The notes: generated by a model not told the origin, from the sequence alone. Shown: positions 7,068 through 15,536, numbered from the stretch's first letter. The stretch is 24,523 nt of DNA from CAZGSG01 sp964528095 (GCA_964528095.1 CAZGSG010000061.1:1-24523), one strand, 5' to 3'. A program made the numbers and translations.

Positions 7068-8429
7068 TTATCTGCTATTTTGAGGCATACCTGTTAGCTG
7101 TAAAACATAGGCAGGAAGAGGCAAAGCATATTTATTATCGTTCGGTAGTAACAAATATTCAACCCCGTTAAGTTTCCTTCTTATTGTCACTTGATGCTCA
7201 ATCTCTTTATTTAGTCTTTTCAAATCTAACCACCTAATGTTTCTCATTAAAAGTTGCTTTCTCCTTTCCAAAAGAATTTTGTTGATTACCTCTTGTTGAC
7301 TATTGCTCAAGTAATCAAGATATGAGCCTGCATCATGCCTGTTTCGCAACAAAGTATTAAGATCATTTAAAGCACCGGCAAGGTTGCCATTTCGGGCAAA
7401 GCATTCTGCCCTTGTGAGAAAAACTTCATCGCAGGCAATTCCATCAAATAGAATAACTGACCCATTGTAGCTTCCTTTAAATCCATAAGTCCCATTACCA
7501 TTGCTTTTGAAAAATGCTGCTCTCCTAATGTCATTTGCCACATAGCTATTATATAGATTGGAATCAATAACTGCTCTTGTGTTGTTTAAATGTGCTGGGA
7601 GAGCTACAATGCTATGAAAAATCACTTCCTTATTAAATTGTGAAAAAGGGAAATTGGCTGCCCTGTTAACAGTGTTATAGTCCAGCAACTGATTGAAATA
7701 CTGTAAACAGTTAGTAGTAGCCACTCCAGCTTCAGTATATCTCCCCATAGATAAATATGTTCTCGCAAGTAATGCAAATGCCGCTGGTTTTGATGGCCTT
7801 AAAACGTGAGCCGCATTGCCGGGAAGTAATTCCGTTGCTTCAAGAAGGTCTTTGATAATCTGTTCATAGCAGTCAGAAACCGTAGCTCTGACAGAGGGGA
7901 TGTTAAAATCAGAGCTTAATCGTAATGGTATTCCCAAATCTGTTTTTGATTTTTCCGAGTCATATGCTTTCGCCCAATTTGTAACCAAACTCAGAAATGA
8001 TCTAGCCCGAAAAAACAATGCTGATCCTTTAACGTTCTTCCATTCAAGATCATTTTCGTTTGTCCGTTGAATCTTGGATAAAGTTTCCAAAACAAGGTTA
8101 GAAGTATATACTACCCTATATGTATTAGCCCATTCATTCGGATAGGCATCAAAAATTACTTCATCTCCCCATATATAGATCGACTTATTTGCTTCACTTG
8201 TTAGCGATTCCCAATTTGCATACGTCAGATAATAATTATCCGAACTACCTTCAGCAATCGCATTTGACACTCCATTATTCATTGCTGAGGTATTATCCAA
8301 AAGAGCTTGCACGTCTTTTAGTGTTTGAGGAATAGCCAATGCTTTATCAGGTTTTTCGTCCAGAAATTTTTGACAGTCTAATGAAACTATTGCCAGAAGC
8401 AAGAAATAGTAAATAATATAATTTTTCAT
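7068..8429 (-). CDS. SusD/RagB-family outer-membrane nutrient-binding lipoprotein
   Basis: This 453-residue protein is a SusD/RagB homologue. These proteins sit as a lid on the SusC channel and capture glycans or peptides for import. It shows the usual start after the lipid-attachment Cys (QKFLDEKPDKALAIPQTLKD), TPR-like helices in the middle (ALLARTYLSMGRYTEAGVAT), and the C-terminal signature with LTRAECFARNGNLAGALNDL and RKQLLMRNIRWLDLKRLN. The signal peptide ends in VSLDC, an unusual lipobox because Asp precedes the Cys at about residue 19. It is the last gene of the TlpA-SusC-SusD operon, 18 bases after SusC. The ligand cannot be read from the sequence; no glycoside hydrolase is present, so peptides or an unusual substrate are possible. 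Confidence 0.93.
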   Translation of the reverse strand: MKNYIIYYFLLLAIVSLDCQKFLDEKPDKALAIPQTLKDVQALLDNTSAMNNGVSNAIAEGSSDNYYLTYANWESLTSEANKSIYIWGDEVIFDAYPNEWANTYRVVYTSNLVLETLSKIQRTNENDLEWKNVKGSALFFRARSFLSLVTNWAKAYDSEKSKTDLGIPLRLSSDFNIPSVRATVSDCYEQIIKDLLEATELLPGNAAHVLRPSKPAAFALLARTYLSMGRYTEAGVATTNCLQYFNQLLDYNTVNRAANFPFSQFNKEVIFHSIVALPAHLNNTRAVIDSNLYNSYVANDIRRAAFFKSNGNGTYGFKGSYNGSVILFDGIACDEVFLTRAECFARNGNLAGALNDLNTLLRNRHDAGSYLDYLSNSQQEVINKILLERRKQLLMRNIRWLDLKRLNKEIEHQVTIRRKLNGVEYLLLPNDNKYALPLPAYVLQLTGMPQNSR

Positions 8430-8447
8430 TGTGATAGTTTTAATTGT

Positions 8448-11405
8448 TTAGAAACCGGCTTTAATACCAATACTTAATTGCTTTCCAGGAGACATTTCAG
8501 CATATTCAGGATCTATATTGTACTTATTTGCACGCCAGATTATTCCCAAATTGGAAGCGTTAAGGGCAAGTTGTATATATTGAAAAGGAAGGTTCTTACT
8601 GCTTTGCCTGTTAATAGTATAGCCTAAGTTTATAAAACTCAGCCGCATGTGATCGCCCTTTGTCGCAAGAATGGCTGAATTACTATAAAAAGTGCTTCGT
8701 TCTGAATTATTGGGATATTGCAAAGACGGGATCGAAGTAAATTTTTCATCACCGGCGTTCTTCCATCTTTTAAGATAGTCAGAATGTGATATGCTATTTT
8801 GAAATAAATCGGTGTACGAAACTGACTGCCTTCTGAAAAAGTGCCCTAACTTGTAGTTTAGGGTAAAGCTAAGTTCTATTCTTTTGTACGCAATCGAATT
8901 GCCTACAGAACCGTATAATGTAGGTAACGCTGGGCCGCTATAAATTAAATCGCCGACTTTAATTTGTCCTCCGACTATTGCAGAGTAGTTACTACTTGGC
9001 TGACCAGCCACAAGGCTTAGAGGATTACCCTGAACATCAAGTCCCGCCCACGGATAGCTGACAACTGAAAATATAGGTTTCCCTTCTAAAGGATTTATCG
9101 CTCCTCCGTCACTTATATAAAGATTTCCACCGTCTGTTGCCAAATAGTATTTTGTTACTTCTGTTTTTGCGTAGCTAAGTAATAGAGAAATGTCCCATTT
9201 TACCTTCGAAGATATAACTCGACCATTAAGGGAGAAGTCAAAGCCATTTCCTTTTGTATTTGCGACATTTCGGTCAATTAATATTCCTACGCCTGTTGTA
9301 TAGTCAATTGGCGTAGTTCCGAAAAGGTCAGTGCCTTTTTTTGAAAAAAGTTCAAAACTGCCATTGATTCTACTGTTAAACATGCTAAAATCCAGCCCCA
9401 CATTTACCATTGAAATTTTTTCCCATCGCAAACTCGGATTAGGAAATTGGCTCACTTGGGCAAACGGGAAGCCTGCAACTGAAGCTGACCCTAAATATCT
9501 TATTGTAGTAACTGCCGATCTGCGTTGATCTACATTCCCACTTGTTCCATAAGATGCTCTAAGTTTCAAAAATTGAAAAAAGGTCTTTGATAAAAAATTT
9601 TCATTTGAAATAATCCAACTTACACCTGCTGACCATTGTGGTGTCCATTTCTGATTTGTATTTACGCCAAACAAGTTTGACGCATCACGCCTTGCACTTG
9701 CAGAAAGTCCATATTTTTGTTTATAATTGAAACCGGCATTAGCGAATAGAGAAACATATCTGATATTTTTATCGGTTTCTGACAAATTACTTGGAATACG
9801 TTCAGTGGCTCTTGTTATATAATTAGGATAGGTATTCATATAGTCAATACTGAAAAGACTTAGAGAGTTGGGATCAAACCCATAAATCCGGTAACTATTA
9901 CTTAAATCTTTTCTTTCTCGTATTTCTCCCCCGGTTATTGCACTTACTGTATATACCGATGTTTCTTTATTGTAGCTTAATTGTGTTCTGAAATTCCTAC
10001 TGTTCAAGTTGGTGTAACTTCTGTCAATAATGTCGCCTTTGGGGACAACGTTTGTAACAGCATTTGTAGTGGGATTAATCTGCGAAAACTTGTTAATTAA
10101 ATCACGTGTATAATAGCTTTCCAAACCCTGCTGGTGGGTTATTAAGGATTTTTGAGATTCCCACTGATAGTTGGCACTGATATGCAAGCTATTTAACAAC
10201 TGGTATTGAAGTATAAAGTTGGCAAGCAAATGGTCTAACTTGGTTTCTCTTACACTATGCTTATAGTCTCTTAATGGGTAATATTTCCAGTCTAACAATT
10301 TACCCCGACCTGCTGTGTCAAGATAAGGTTGGCGATACCGGTAACGTGGTATTTCTATTCCGTATTCATCAAGAAGTCCTAAGTAAAGAAATTCACTTGT
10401 AGGAGCATAAGCAGTCTTTCCAGATTGACTGAGAGTATTAGTGTAAGATAGAACAGTAGAAGCTGTCAGCTTGTTTGTTACTCTATATTTGCTTTCTGCC
10501 CTAAAAATGAATCTTTGATATTTGGATTCTAAATTGTCAATATTATGGTCGTATCCACCTGAAAAGCGATAAGATGTCTTTTGAGTGCCGCCACTTGCAC
10601 TGATGGAATATTGTTTGTTTATTGCCGGGCGATATACATGGCTATTGTAATCCTCTCTCACATCGGTAGATTTTAGTTTATTTAGTTGCTCCTCCGCTTC
10701 CTGTTGCGAAATAGTTCCTCGCCTTTGCTTGAATAGAATTTCATATATAGGAGAAAAGGCTGGCCTGTTTACATTTGCGGTGTCAGAAAACCTATGACCG
10801 TTGCTAAATAGCCATTTTTCAAAATCAACTATTTCACTACTATTTATTACAGGAATGGTGAGTAGGTTAGGTTTGGTTATTACTGATGTATTTATTACTA
10901 GGTCAACCTGCAAAGGCTGATTATATTTCCCCTTTTTTGTCGTAATCACGATTACCCCATTTCCGGCTCTTGCTCCCCATATTGAAGCTGCCGCTGCGTC
11001 CCGTAATATTGTGACACTTTCAATCATATTGGGGTTAATGGTATTAATATCACCCTCAAAAGGGAAATTGTCAAGAATTATTAACGGCTCTTTAGAGCCG
11101 TTAATGCTGCTTACTCCACGTATACTCTGCTTTGGTCTTTGGGAAAAGCGTGATTTATCAAACAAAATCGTACTTACAGATTCTAACCTGCTCAATATAT
11201 CGGTAGAGAATTGCTGATTTAACTGTTTTTCTTTGATGTGTTCAAATGAGCCTGTTGCTCTTTCTTTTGGAATTGTTTGGTAGCCGGTGCTTAAAACTGT
11301 AACAGTATCAAGTTGTTTTTCTTGGCGAGTTGTGTCTGAATTAGGTTGCCCAATAATATCCGATACCAAAAGGATAAAGACTAAAACTGTATAAATTTGT
11401 TTCAT
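8448..11405 (-). CDS. SusC/RagA-family TonB-dependent outer-membrane transporter
   Basis: This 985-residue protein has a signal peptide (about 1-20), then directly the SusC signature LDTVTVLSTGYQTIPKERATG (about 32-52). A TonB plug follows (about 62-158), with SIRGVSSINGSKEPLIILD and ESVTILRDAAAASIWGARAG, and then a beta barrel to the C-terminus. It lacks the roughly 80-residue carboxypeptidase-D-like domain that most SusC proteins carry before the signature, and has no STN domain, so it is a compact form. It forms an import channel with the SusD protein encoded 18 bases downstream, powered by TonB. The TlpA-like gene ends 21 bases upstream. The family call is certain; the cargo is unknown. 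Confidence 0.95.
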   Translation of the reverse strand: MKQIYTVLVFILLVSDIIGQPNSDTTRQEKQLDTVTVLSTGYQTIPKERATGSFEHIKEKQLNQQFSTDILSRLESVSTILFDKSRFSQRPKQSIRGVSSINGSKEPLIILDNFPFEGDINTINPNMIESVTILRDAAAASIWGARAGNGVIVITTKKGKYNQPLQVDLVINTSVITKPNLLTIPVINSSEIVDFEKWLFSNGHRFSDTANVNRPAFSPIYEILFKQRRGTISQQEAEEQLNKLKSTDVREDYNSHVYRPAINKQYSISASGGTQKTSYRFSGGYDHNIDNLESKYQRFIFRAESKYRVTNKLTASTVLSYTNTLSQSGKTAYAPTSEFLYLGLLDEYGIEIPRYRYRQPYLDTAGRGKLLDWKYYPLRDYKHSVRETKLDHLLANFILQYQLLNSLHISANYQWESQKSLITHQQGLESYYTRDLINKFSQINPTTNAVTNVVPKGDIIDRSYTNLNSRNFRTQLSYNKETSVYTVSAITGGEIRERKDLSNSYRIYGFDPNSLSLFSIDYMNTYPNYITRATERIPSNLSETDKNIRYVSLFANAGFNYKQKYGLSASARRDASNLFGVNTNQKWTPQWSAGVSWIISNENFLSKTFFQFLKLRASYGTSGNVDQRRSAVTTIRYLGSASVAGFPFAQVSQFPNPSLRWEKISMVNVGLDFSMFNSRINGSFELFSKKGTDLFGTTPIDYTTGVGILIDRNVANTKGNGFDFSLNGRVISSKVKWDISLLLSYAKTEVTKYYLATDGGNLYISDGGAINPLEGKPIFSVVSYPWAGLDVQGNPLSLVAGQPSSNYSAIVGGQIKVGDLIYSGPALPTLYGSVGNSIAYKRIELSFTLNYKLGHFFRRQSVSYTDLFQNSISHSDYLKRWKNAGDEKFTSIPSLQYPNNSERSTFYSNSAILATKGDHMRLSFINLGYTINRQSSKNLPFQYIQLALNASNLGIIWRANKYNIDPEYAEMSPGKQLSIGIKAGF

Positions 11406-11426
11406 TTCAATTTTGTTTAGGAATGA

Positions 11427-12719
11427 TTAGTTGTCAGTAATAACAAGGACTTTCAAATTTCTTTTCCCTTGCTTTAGTTCTAAACCATAGGGAGCTAATT
11501 CTTTTGACAATATGGCTAAGTTGGAAAGATCTTTTATATTAATTTCAAGGTCAACGTTCTTAGAATAATTTGTTTCATCAATCACTATCGGGAGAATTTC
11601 TTGACCTGGTATCTGCCGGTTTAATGCTTCCACCAACTCAGACAATGGTGCATTGTAGATAATTTTTTTTTGCGAGCTTTTATCATAGAGAGATACCTCT
11701 TTCTGTCTGCCAGTTGTAGCTAAAGTTTTGCTTGCTTTTCCTGCTTTTGAAAGAATCCAGCAATCTACCTGAGCAATTTCTACTGATGCGGAGTAACCGA
11801 AAAAGGCATTCAAATCGTGCAACATTTTTCTTATAAGTGTTGCATTTGATAAGTTAGATTTATATATCACCTCGTAAGTGAAGGCGTTTTCTTTTGACCA
11901 CAAATCCCAATGTTCCGGTTCATATATTAGACGCTGCTTAGATTTTACTTTAAGTAATACCTTGTTAGTCCCAGCCTCTGGCACTGCAAATGAATAAAGG
12001 GCAAGTATCGGCATGTTGATATAATACTTCCTCTTTAATCCATTTTCTATTTCTTCTGAATTGCCTACCTTGCTTCCGATTCCTGAAAGATTACTGATAA
12101 ACGAAGTCTGTAATAGCAAATCGGTTTCAGTTCCTCCATTTGAGTTTATTAGAAGGCGACTTTTCCTATCGAAATCAGCAATATCTTTCTTAACTGGTAG
12201 AACGAACGGGTCGCTCTGCAAGACTTTCTGAATGTTATCCTTAGTTATCAGGCTTGGATAAGTTATCGCACGAATCCTTTTATTATAAACCCAAACGGAG
12301 TGGGGCAAGATGCGATGCGGGAACAACTTAATTAGTACTGAATCAGAGCCAATAAAGGGGATCTTTAATTCCAGTTTCTTTAAGCGGTTATTAAGGAAGC
12401 TACCTATCTTTTCTGTTGGTTCATGTCCTACTACAATTACGCTTACTTTGTTGCTGAACTCATTTTGAAGTATATCTAATTTCGGCAGTCCTTTAATACA
12501 ACTGCCGCACCAGGTCGCAAAAAAGTCAATTATCAGTAGCTTGTCTTTATAGTCTGCGGTTTCAATCTTTGAGTGAGGATTATTTAAAACGTTTTCAAGA
12601 ATAAGGTCAGGAAGTGTGTCGCCCACACTCAATGGACGTATATTTGCAGTTTGCTTTTGGGCAATAGAATATGCTCCCGGCCATAACATGGCCAGTAAGC
12701 AATATAACAGTAGTCTCAT
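11427..12719 (-). CDS. TlpA-like thioredoxin with C-terminal DUF3738/STN-like domain
   Basis: This 430-residue exported protein (signal peptide about 1-20) has an AhpC/TSA-TlpA thioredoxin domain (about 30-170) with the active motif FFATWCGSC at Cys71 and Cys74. The second half resembles DUF3738: the region around LIRKMLHDLNAFFGYSASVE, then PLSELVEALNRQIPGQEILP and the ending LAPYGLELKQGKRNLKVLVI. This matches the family's closing pattern of a hydrolase-like loop and GLxLxxxKxxxxVLVI. It is probably a periplasmic thiol-disulfide protein acting with the transporter encoded just downstream. It is the first gene of the operon and is preceded by a strong hairpin leader. The domain boundaries are by eye. 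Confidence 0.85.
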   Translation of the reverse strand: MRLLLYCLLAMLWPGAYSIAQKQTANIRPLSVGDTLPDLILENVLNNPHSKIETADYKDKLLIIDFFATWCGSCIKGLPKLDILQNEFSNKVSVIVVGHEPTEKIGSFLNNRLKKLELKIPFIGSDSVLIKLFPHRILPHSVWVYNKRIRAITYPSLITKDNIQKVLQSDPFVLPVKKDIADFDRKSRLLINSNGGTETDLLLQTSFISNLSGIGSKVGNSEEIENGLKRKYYINMPILALYSFAVPEAGTNKVLLKVKSKQRLIYEPEHWDLWSKENAFTYEVIYKSNLSNATLIRKMLHDLNAFFGYSASVEIAQVDCWILSKAGKASKTLATTGRQKEVSLYDKSSQKKIIYNAPLSELVEALNRQIPGQEILPIVIDETNYSKNVDLEINIKDLSNLAILSKELAPYGLELKQGKRNLKVLVITDN

Positions 12720-12755
12720 TGCAGTTTAAGGTTGATGAATTAAGAAAGCGGTTAA

Positions 12756-12812
12756 CTAAAACCGGCAGGCTAAGGGCGCACATGAGAAAACGCCCCGCCG
12801 CCGGGAAACCAT
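12756..12812 (-). promoter_or_regulatory. Structured 5' leader of TlpA-SusC-SusD operon with tiny ORF
   Basis: On the minus strand, 12762-12804 folds as a GC-rich stem: CCGGC/GCCGG, then GGC/GCC with a one-base bulge, then GGGCG/CGCCC, around a 12-base loop, followed by GGTTTTAG. A weaker alternative stem, CGGTT/AACCG (12749-12764), shares its outer bases, so the two are exclusive. An 18-codon frame, ATG 12812 to TAG 12756, passes through the stem with three consecutive Arg codons and two Cys codons (MVSRRRGVFSCAPLACRF). The arrangement resembles an attenuator 37 bases before the TlpA start. Confidence 0.4.
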
Positions 12813-12970
12813 AATTCAAATCGGATTCTTCGGCTTGCGTGCAAAAATGATTTTGTAAAACTGCAAATTTTCAAGGATGGGTAGTGTAAGGAAGATGACA
12901 GAAAGAAATAAAGACTTACTTGAAAAATATAGTGAGGATAATATACGGTGTATAAAAATAATATTTAAGA

Positions 12971-13111
12971 CGGGGTTCATTCCTTCCATACCGAAGCGTG
13001 AGAAAATGCCCCTGGCATTTGGAAAAAATGAAACCCCGCACTTAATGCGTTTGTCGTATGCTTTTCTTTTTAAACTCATTACGTGAGTTTCTCACGCTTA
13101 CGGTAATGAGT
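12971..13111. repeat. Nested inverted-repeat block
   Basis: AAGCGTGAGAAA (12994-13005) is the exact complement of TTTCTCACGCTT (13088-13099), as arms of a larger structure. Inside are a 7-bp hairpin AAATGCC/GGCATTT (13004-13020), and CGGGGTTCATT (12971-12981) against AATGAAACCCCG (13027-13038). At the right end, ACTCATTAC (13074-13082) pairs with GTAATGAGT (13103-13111) and encloses GTGAG/CTCAC. It lies in the 525-bp gap between divergent genes. Neither strand has a convincing gene there. It could be a MITE-like relic or a terminator/regulatory cluster. Confidence 0.5.
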
Positions 13112-13156
13112 AAAGATTAGCTTTCCCGATGTCTGCTCAAATATATAGAAAAATTG

Positions 13157-13191
13157 CAAATAGTAAATAAATTATTTACAAACAGTAAACA
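13157..13191. promoter_or_regulatory. Operator-like direct repeats and palindrome upstream of 13245
   Basis: CAAATAGTAAATA (13157-13169) and CAAACAGTAAACA (13179-13191) are direct repeats 22 bases apart, about two helical turns. Between and over them lies a 17-bp palindrome, GTAAATAA-A-TTATTTAC (13163-13179). The site is 54 bases before the HTH gene at 13245 and is a plausible autoregulatory operator. It could also affect the divergent TlpA operon. Confidence 0.45.
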
Positions 13192-13244
13192 TATTGTGTA
13201 CCAATATATTAGAATAGGAAGTCAGCATTGACAAATTTTGGGCA

Positions 13245-13643
13245 ATGAGTATTCATATTGGAGAAATCATAAAAAAGTTTGCCCAAACAGTTAAGATTGA
13301 CAACATGGATAAGTTCTGTGCGGACAAACTTAATATGACAAAGCAGAACTATTACAGAATTGTAAAGGAGAAGAGCATTAATACAGATATGCTCTTGAAA
13401 TTTTGCTCTGCTTTTAATCATGATTTCTTTCAATACTTTTATTCAGTTGAACCGTTAAGGTCCATCGGGAAAACAGAAATGAAAAGACTGAAAGAGGATA
13501 ATCAGGAATTGAGTTCGTCTATTCAAAGAAAAGAAGATTTATTGAAAGACTATGAACGGAAGATTGCACTTTTAAAAGAAGAGAATGATATTCTGAAAGC
13601 AAAAAGCTCCACTAATAAACCTTCCAGGCCAAAGAAGAAATAA
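13245..13643 (+). CDS. HTH (XRE-like) regulator with C-terminal coiled coil
   Basis: A 132-residue protein. The N-terminal 65 residues look like a Cro/C1-type helix-turn-helix: KFCADKLNMTKQNYYRIVKE, then INTDMLLKFCSAFNHDFFQY. From about 78 the chain is a Lys/Glu-rich heptad coiled coil (LKEDNQELSSSIQRKEDLLK and on to about 118), ending in a basic Pro/Lys tail. This layout suits a dimeric or tetrameric DNA-binding protein. It is divergent from the TlpA-SusCD operon and 91 bases before the GNAT-like gene, and may regulate either. Operator-like repeats lie 54 bases upstream. Such proteins are common in Bacteroidota accessory DNA and usually unstudied. Confidence 0.7.
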   Translation: MSIHIGEIIKKFAQTVKIDNMDKFCADKLNMTKQNYYRIVKEKSINTDMLLKFCSAFNHDFFQYFYSVEPLRSIGKTEMKRLKEDNQELSSSIQRKEDLLKDYERKIALLKEENDILKAKSSTNKPSRPKKK

Positions 13644-13734
13644 GATTTTCTATTCCATTGGCATCCATCTCGTTGAACGGTATTTTAAACTTAAATTACT
13701 TGCCGACATGCTTCAAATTTCGTAAATTCGTAAG

Positions 13735-14265
13735 GTGAAGAGACAAAAAAAGACCGGGCTTGATTTTGAGATTGATTTTTTGACAAATTCAATCAGAAAC
13801 ACGGTTTCGGGGGACAGTTTTCAAACCGAAGTTTTGCGCTTAACCAAAGCTGACTTAAAGCAGGTTACTAAGAAAAACGGCTGGAACTTTAATTGGAGAA
13901 CTGAATTAAATGATAATACTAAGGAAGTTTATAAGCTAACCATTGCAGGTAATCCAAACATTATACAAGGCTTAATTAGTTTCACAATTAATGAAGATCA
14001 TGTGTATATGGATTTACTTGAAAGTGCCCCTTTCAATTTAGGGCGAAACAAACTTTATGAAGGTGTTGCCGGAAACCTGGTTGCGTTTGCCTGTAAAACT
14101 TCTTTTCAGCATGGGTTTGCCGGATACCTTTCTTTTACGGCAAAGACACGGTTAATTGAGCATTATCAAAAAACGCTGAATGCTATAACCTTTGGCGGCC
14201 GACTGATGATAATAAATACAGTAGCAGCAAATATATTAGTTGACAAATATTACAAAAACGGATAG
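13735..14265 (+). CDS. GNAT-like acetyltransferase, candidate toxin of a TA-like pair
   Basis: A 176-residue protein with a GTG start; no early in-frame ATG exists. The second half follows the GNAT fold pattern. NKLYEGVAGNLVAFACKTSF gives strand 4 and the acetyl-CoA loop position, followed by GFAGYLSFTAKTRLIEHYQK and a C-terminal strand-helix with INTVAANILVDKYYK. The first half is a divergent beta-rich N-terminal part. It is followed after four bases by a gene for a basic 61-residue protein, which is the spacing and size relation of GNAT toxin-antitoxin pairs, although here the large gene comes first. Targets of such enzymes include aminoacyl-tRNA; none can be read here. A housekeeping acyl-modifying role is the alternative. 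Confidence 0.6.
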   Translation: MKRQKKTGLDFEIDFLTNSIRNTVSGDSFQTEVLRLTKADLKQVTKKNGWNFNWRTELNDNTKEVYKLTIAGNPNIIQGLISFTINEDHVYMDLLESAPFNLGRNKLYEGVAGNLVAFACKTSFQHGFAGYLSFTAKTRLIEHYQKTLNAITFGGRLMIINTVAANILVDKYYKNG

Positions 14266-14269
14266 TATT

Positions 14270-14455
14270 ATGGGATATATAAAAGAACCGGATGGCGTTG
14301 ACTTTGTAATTAAAGGCAAGCCTCTTACCGTAAAACAAAAAAAAGCAATCAGCGACTTTATAAAAGCTGATAAAGAACGGTTGGCAAAACTGAAAAGGCA
14401 TAAAGCAACAAGAGCTAAGAAGCCAGTATATAGTATTGCTAAAGACGGTGAATAA
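14270..14455 (+). CDS. Small basic partner protein of the GNAT-like gene
   Basis: A 61-residue protein, starting at the ATG four bases after the GNAT stop. It begins MGYIKEPDGVDFVIKGKPLT and continues with a helical basic stretch (QKKAISDFIKADKERLAKLK) and a Lys/Arg-rich tail. I recall similar small proteins in Bacteroidota next to GNAT-like genes, without a known function. Tight spacing suggests translational coupling. It could be an antitoxin or a regulatory partner. The convergent MNT-HEPN gene ends 30 bases further on. Confidence 0.6.
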   Translation: MGYIKEPDGVDFVIKGKPLTVKQKKAISDFIKADKERLAKLKRHKATRAKKPVYSIAKDGE

Positions 14456-14485
14456 TTGCAGAATAATTACTCCCTATCAGGTATT

Positions 14486-15343
14486 CTAATTGTCCAAAGA
14501 AGCAATTCTTTCTCTACATATCTTTTCAACAATAGGTATCATGGATGATACTCTTTCAATAAGTATGTTTAATTCCTGCTCGGTTATAGTAAAATCTTCC
14601 CGGTAGCGGGCATCCACATAGCCCTGCTTCAACAACTCAAACAGGTCTTTTTCCTGCTTGTCGGTTTCTGCTCTGAATATATGAAACAGTTCTTCCGAAT
14701 AGGGCTTGGCTTTGCGGCGCAGTTTCCAAAGGTTGTGCGTTTTTGGCTTGTAATCTGTAAAAGCTAATAACGTGGCATAGTAAAGGCTTTCAGCGGCCTG
14801 ATGTAATGTAAATGTTCCAATTTTTAAATTACCTCTTGCGGCGGAGAATTTACTTAACTCAACGAAATCTGCACCTTGTGGAAACCATGTATCAAAATAC
14901 CGCTGCGCTTTTTCTTTCATTTCAGCAGGGGTAAGTATTCTTGGCTCGGCAAAAGTAACTGTGCCTTTATCGTACATCAAAATACCCTCCTTCACTATAT
15001 CCACCCAAAAATATTCGCCCCAGTCCAACCCTTTATTGATATAGTCAATGTCGTGTATTTCCAGGTTTACAGGTGGCTCAAAGTGTTCAGTTTTAGAAGC
15101 TATTATGCTCTCCTGCACATACGATTTTTCGGGGTTATTTTTTGTTACTACCAGGAAATCATAATCGCTGATATACTCATAAGTGATACCTTTTGAAATA
15201 TATTTATGCTCCACATACTTGCCCCTGGCATAGCTTCCAAACAGGATAATCATTTCAGGATTCACTACCTCTTTAATAATCTCGGTAATGATCCTGATCT
15301 CGTGCTGCTTATTCGTTGGTAAATAGTCTAAAGATTCTTTCAT
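14486..15343 (-). CDS. MNT-HEPN fusion protein (nucleotidyltransferase plus HEPN domain)
   Basis: From the ATG at 15343 this is 285 residues; the frame stays open to 15442, but the extra 33 residues look non-coding. The N-terminal minimal nucleotidyltransferase has ILFGSYARGKY (GSYARG at 36-41) and SDYDFLVV with Asp60 and Asp62, the metal-binding pair; a third acidic residue may be in VNLEIHDID (about 92-100). The C-terminal HEPN domain contains TLHQAAESLYYATLLAF, KTHNLWKLRRKA and YVDARYRED. MNT and HEPN usually form a two-gene toxin-antitoxin pair in which MNT AMPylates the HEPN RNase. Here they are one chain, as seen in many Bacteroidota. I cannot see a clear RX4-6H RNase motif, so RNase activity is uncertain. 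Confidence 0.85.
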   Translation of the reverse strand: MKESLDYLPTNKQHEIRIITEIIKEVVNPEMIILFGSYARGKYVEHKYISKGITYEYISDYDFLVVTKNNPEKSYVQESIIASKTEHFEPPVNLEIHDIDYINKGLDWGEYFWVDIVKEGILMYDKGTVTFAEPRILTPAEMKEKAQRYFDTWFPQGADFVELSKFSAARGNLKIGTFTLHQAAESLYYATLLAFTDYKPKTHNLWKLRRKAKPYSEELFHIFRAETDKQEKDLFELLKQGYVDARYREDFTITEQELNILIERVSSMIPIVEKICRERIASLDN

Positions 15344-15524
15344 AAATAAGAAAAAGGGGGCTGTATTTATATCTGATAAAAATACATAGAATTTTGTCGG
15401 AAAGGAGCTTGAAGAAAAACGGAAACTTTTTTTCAAGACCAACTAAACAAAAATAGAAGTGTTTACAAATATAGTTTAATTATTACAACAAAACTAATAT
15501 TTTTAGCAATTACTATTTCCCCCT

Positions 15525-15532
15525 TATTTTTG
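15525..15532 (+). promoter_or_regulatory. Candidate -7 box very close to the 15537 start
   Basis: TATTTTTG is an exact TAnnTTTG match four bases before the ATG at 15537. If used, transcription would begin about at the start codon, giving a leaderless mRNA. TTTTAG at 15501-15506 is a weak -33 match at suitable spacing. Confidence 0.3.
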
Positions 15533-15536
15533 CCCT

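Noticed and set aside
12607..12819. 70-residue minus-strand frame over the TlpA start
   Set aside because: It overlaps the TlpA coding region in another frame. Only the short 18-codon frame within the hairpin is kept, as a regulatory candidate.
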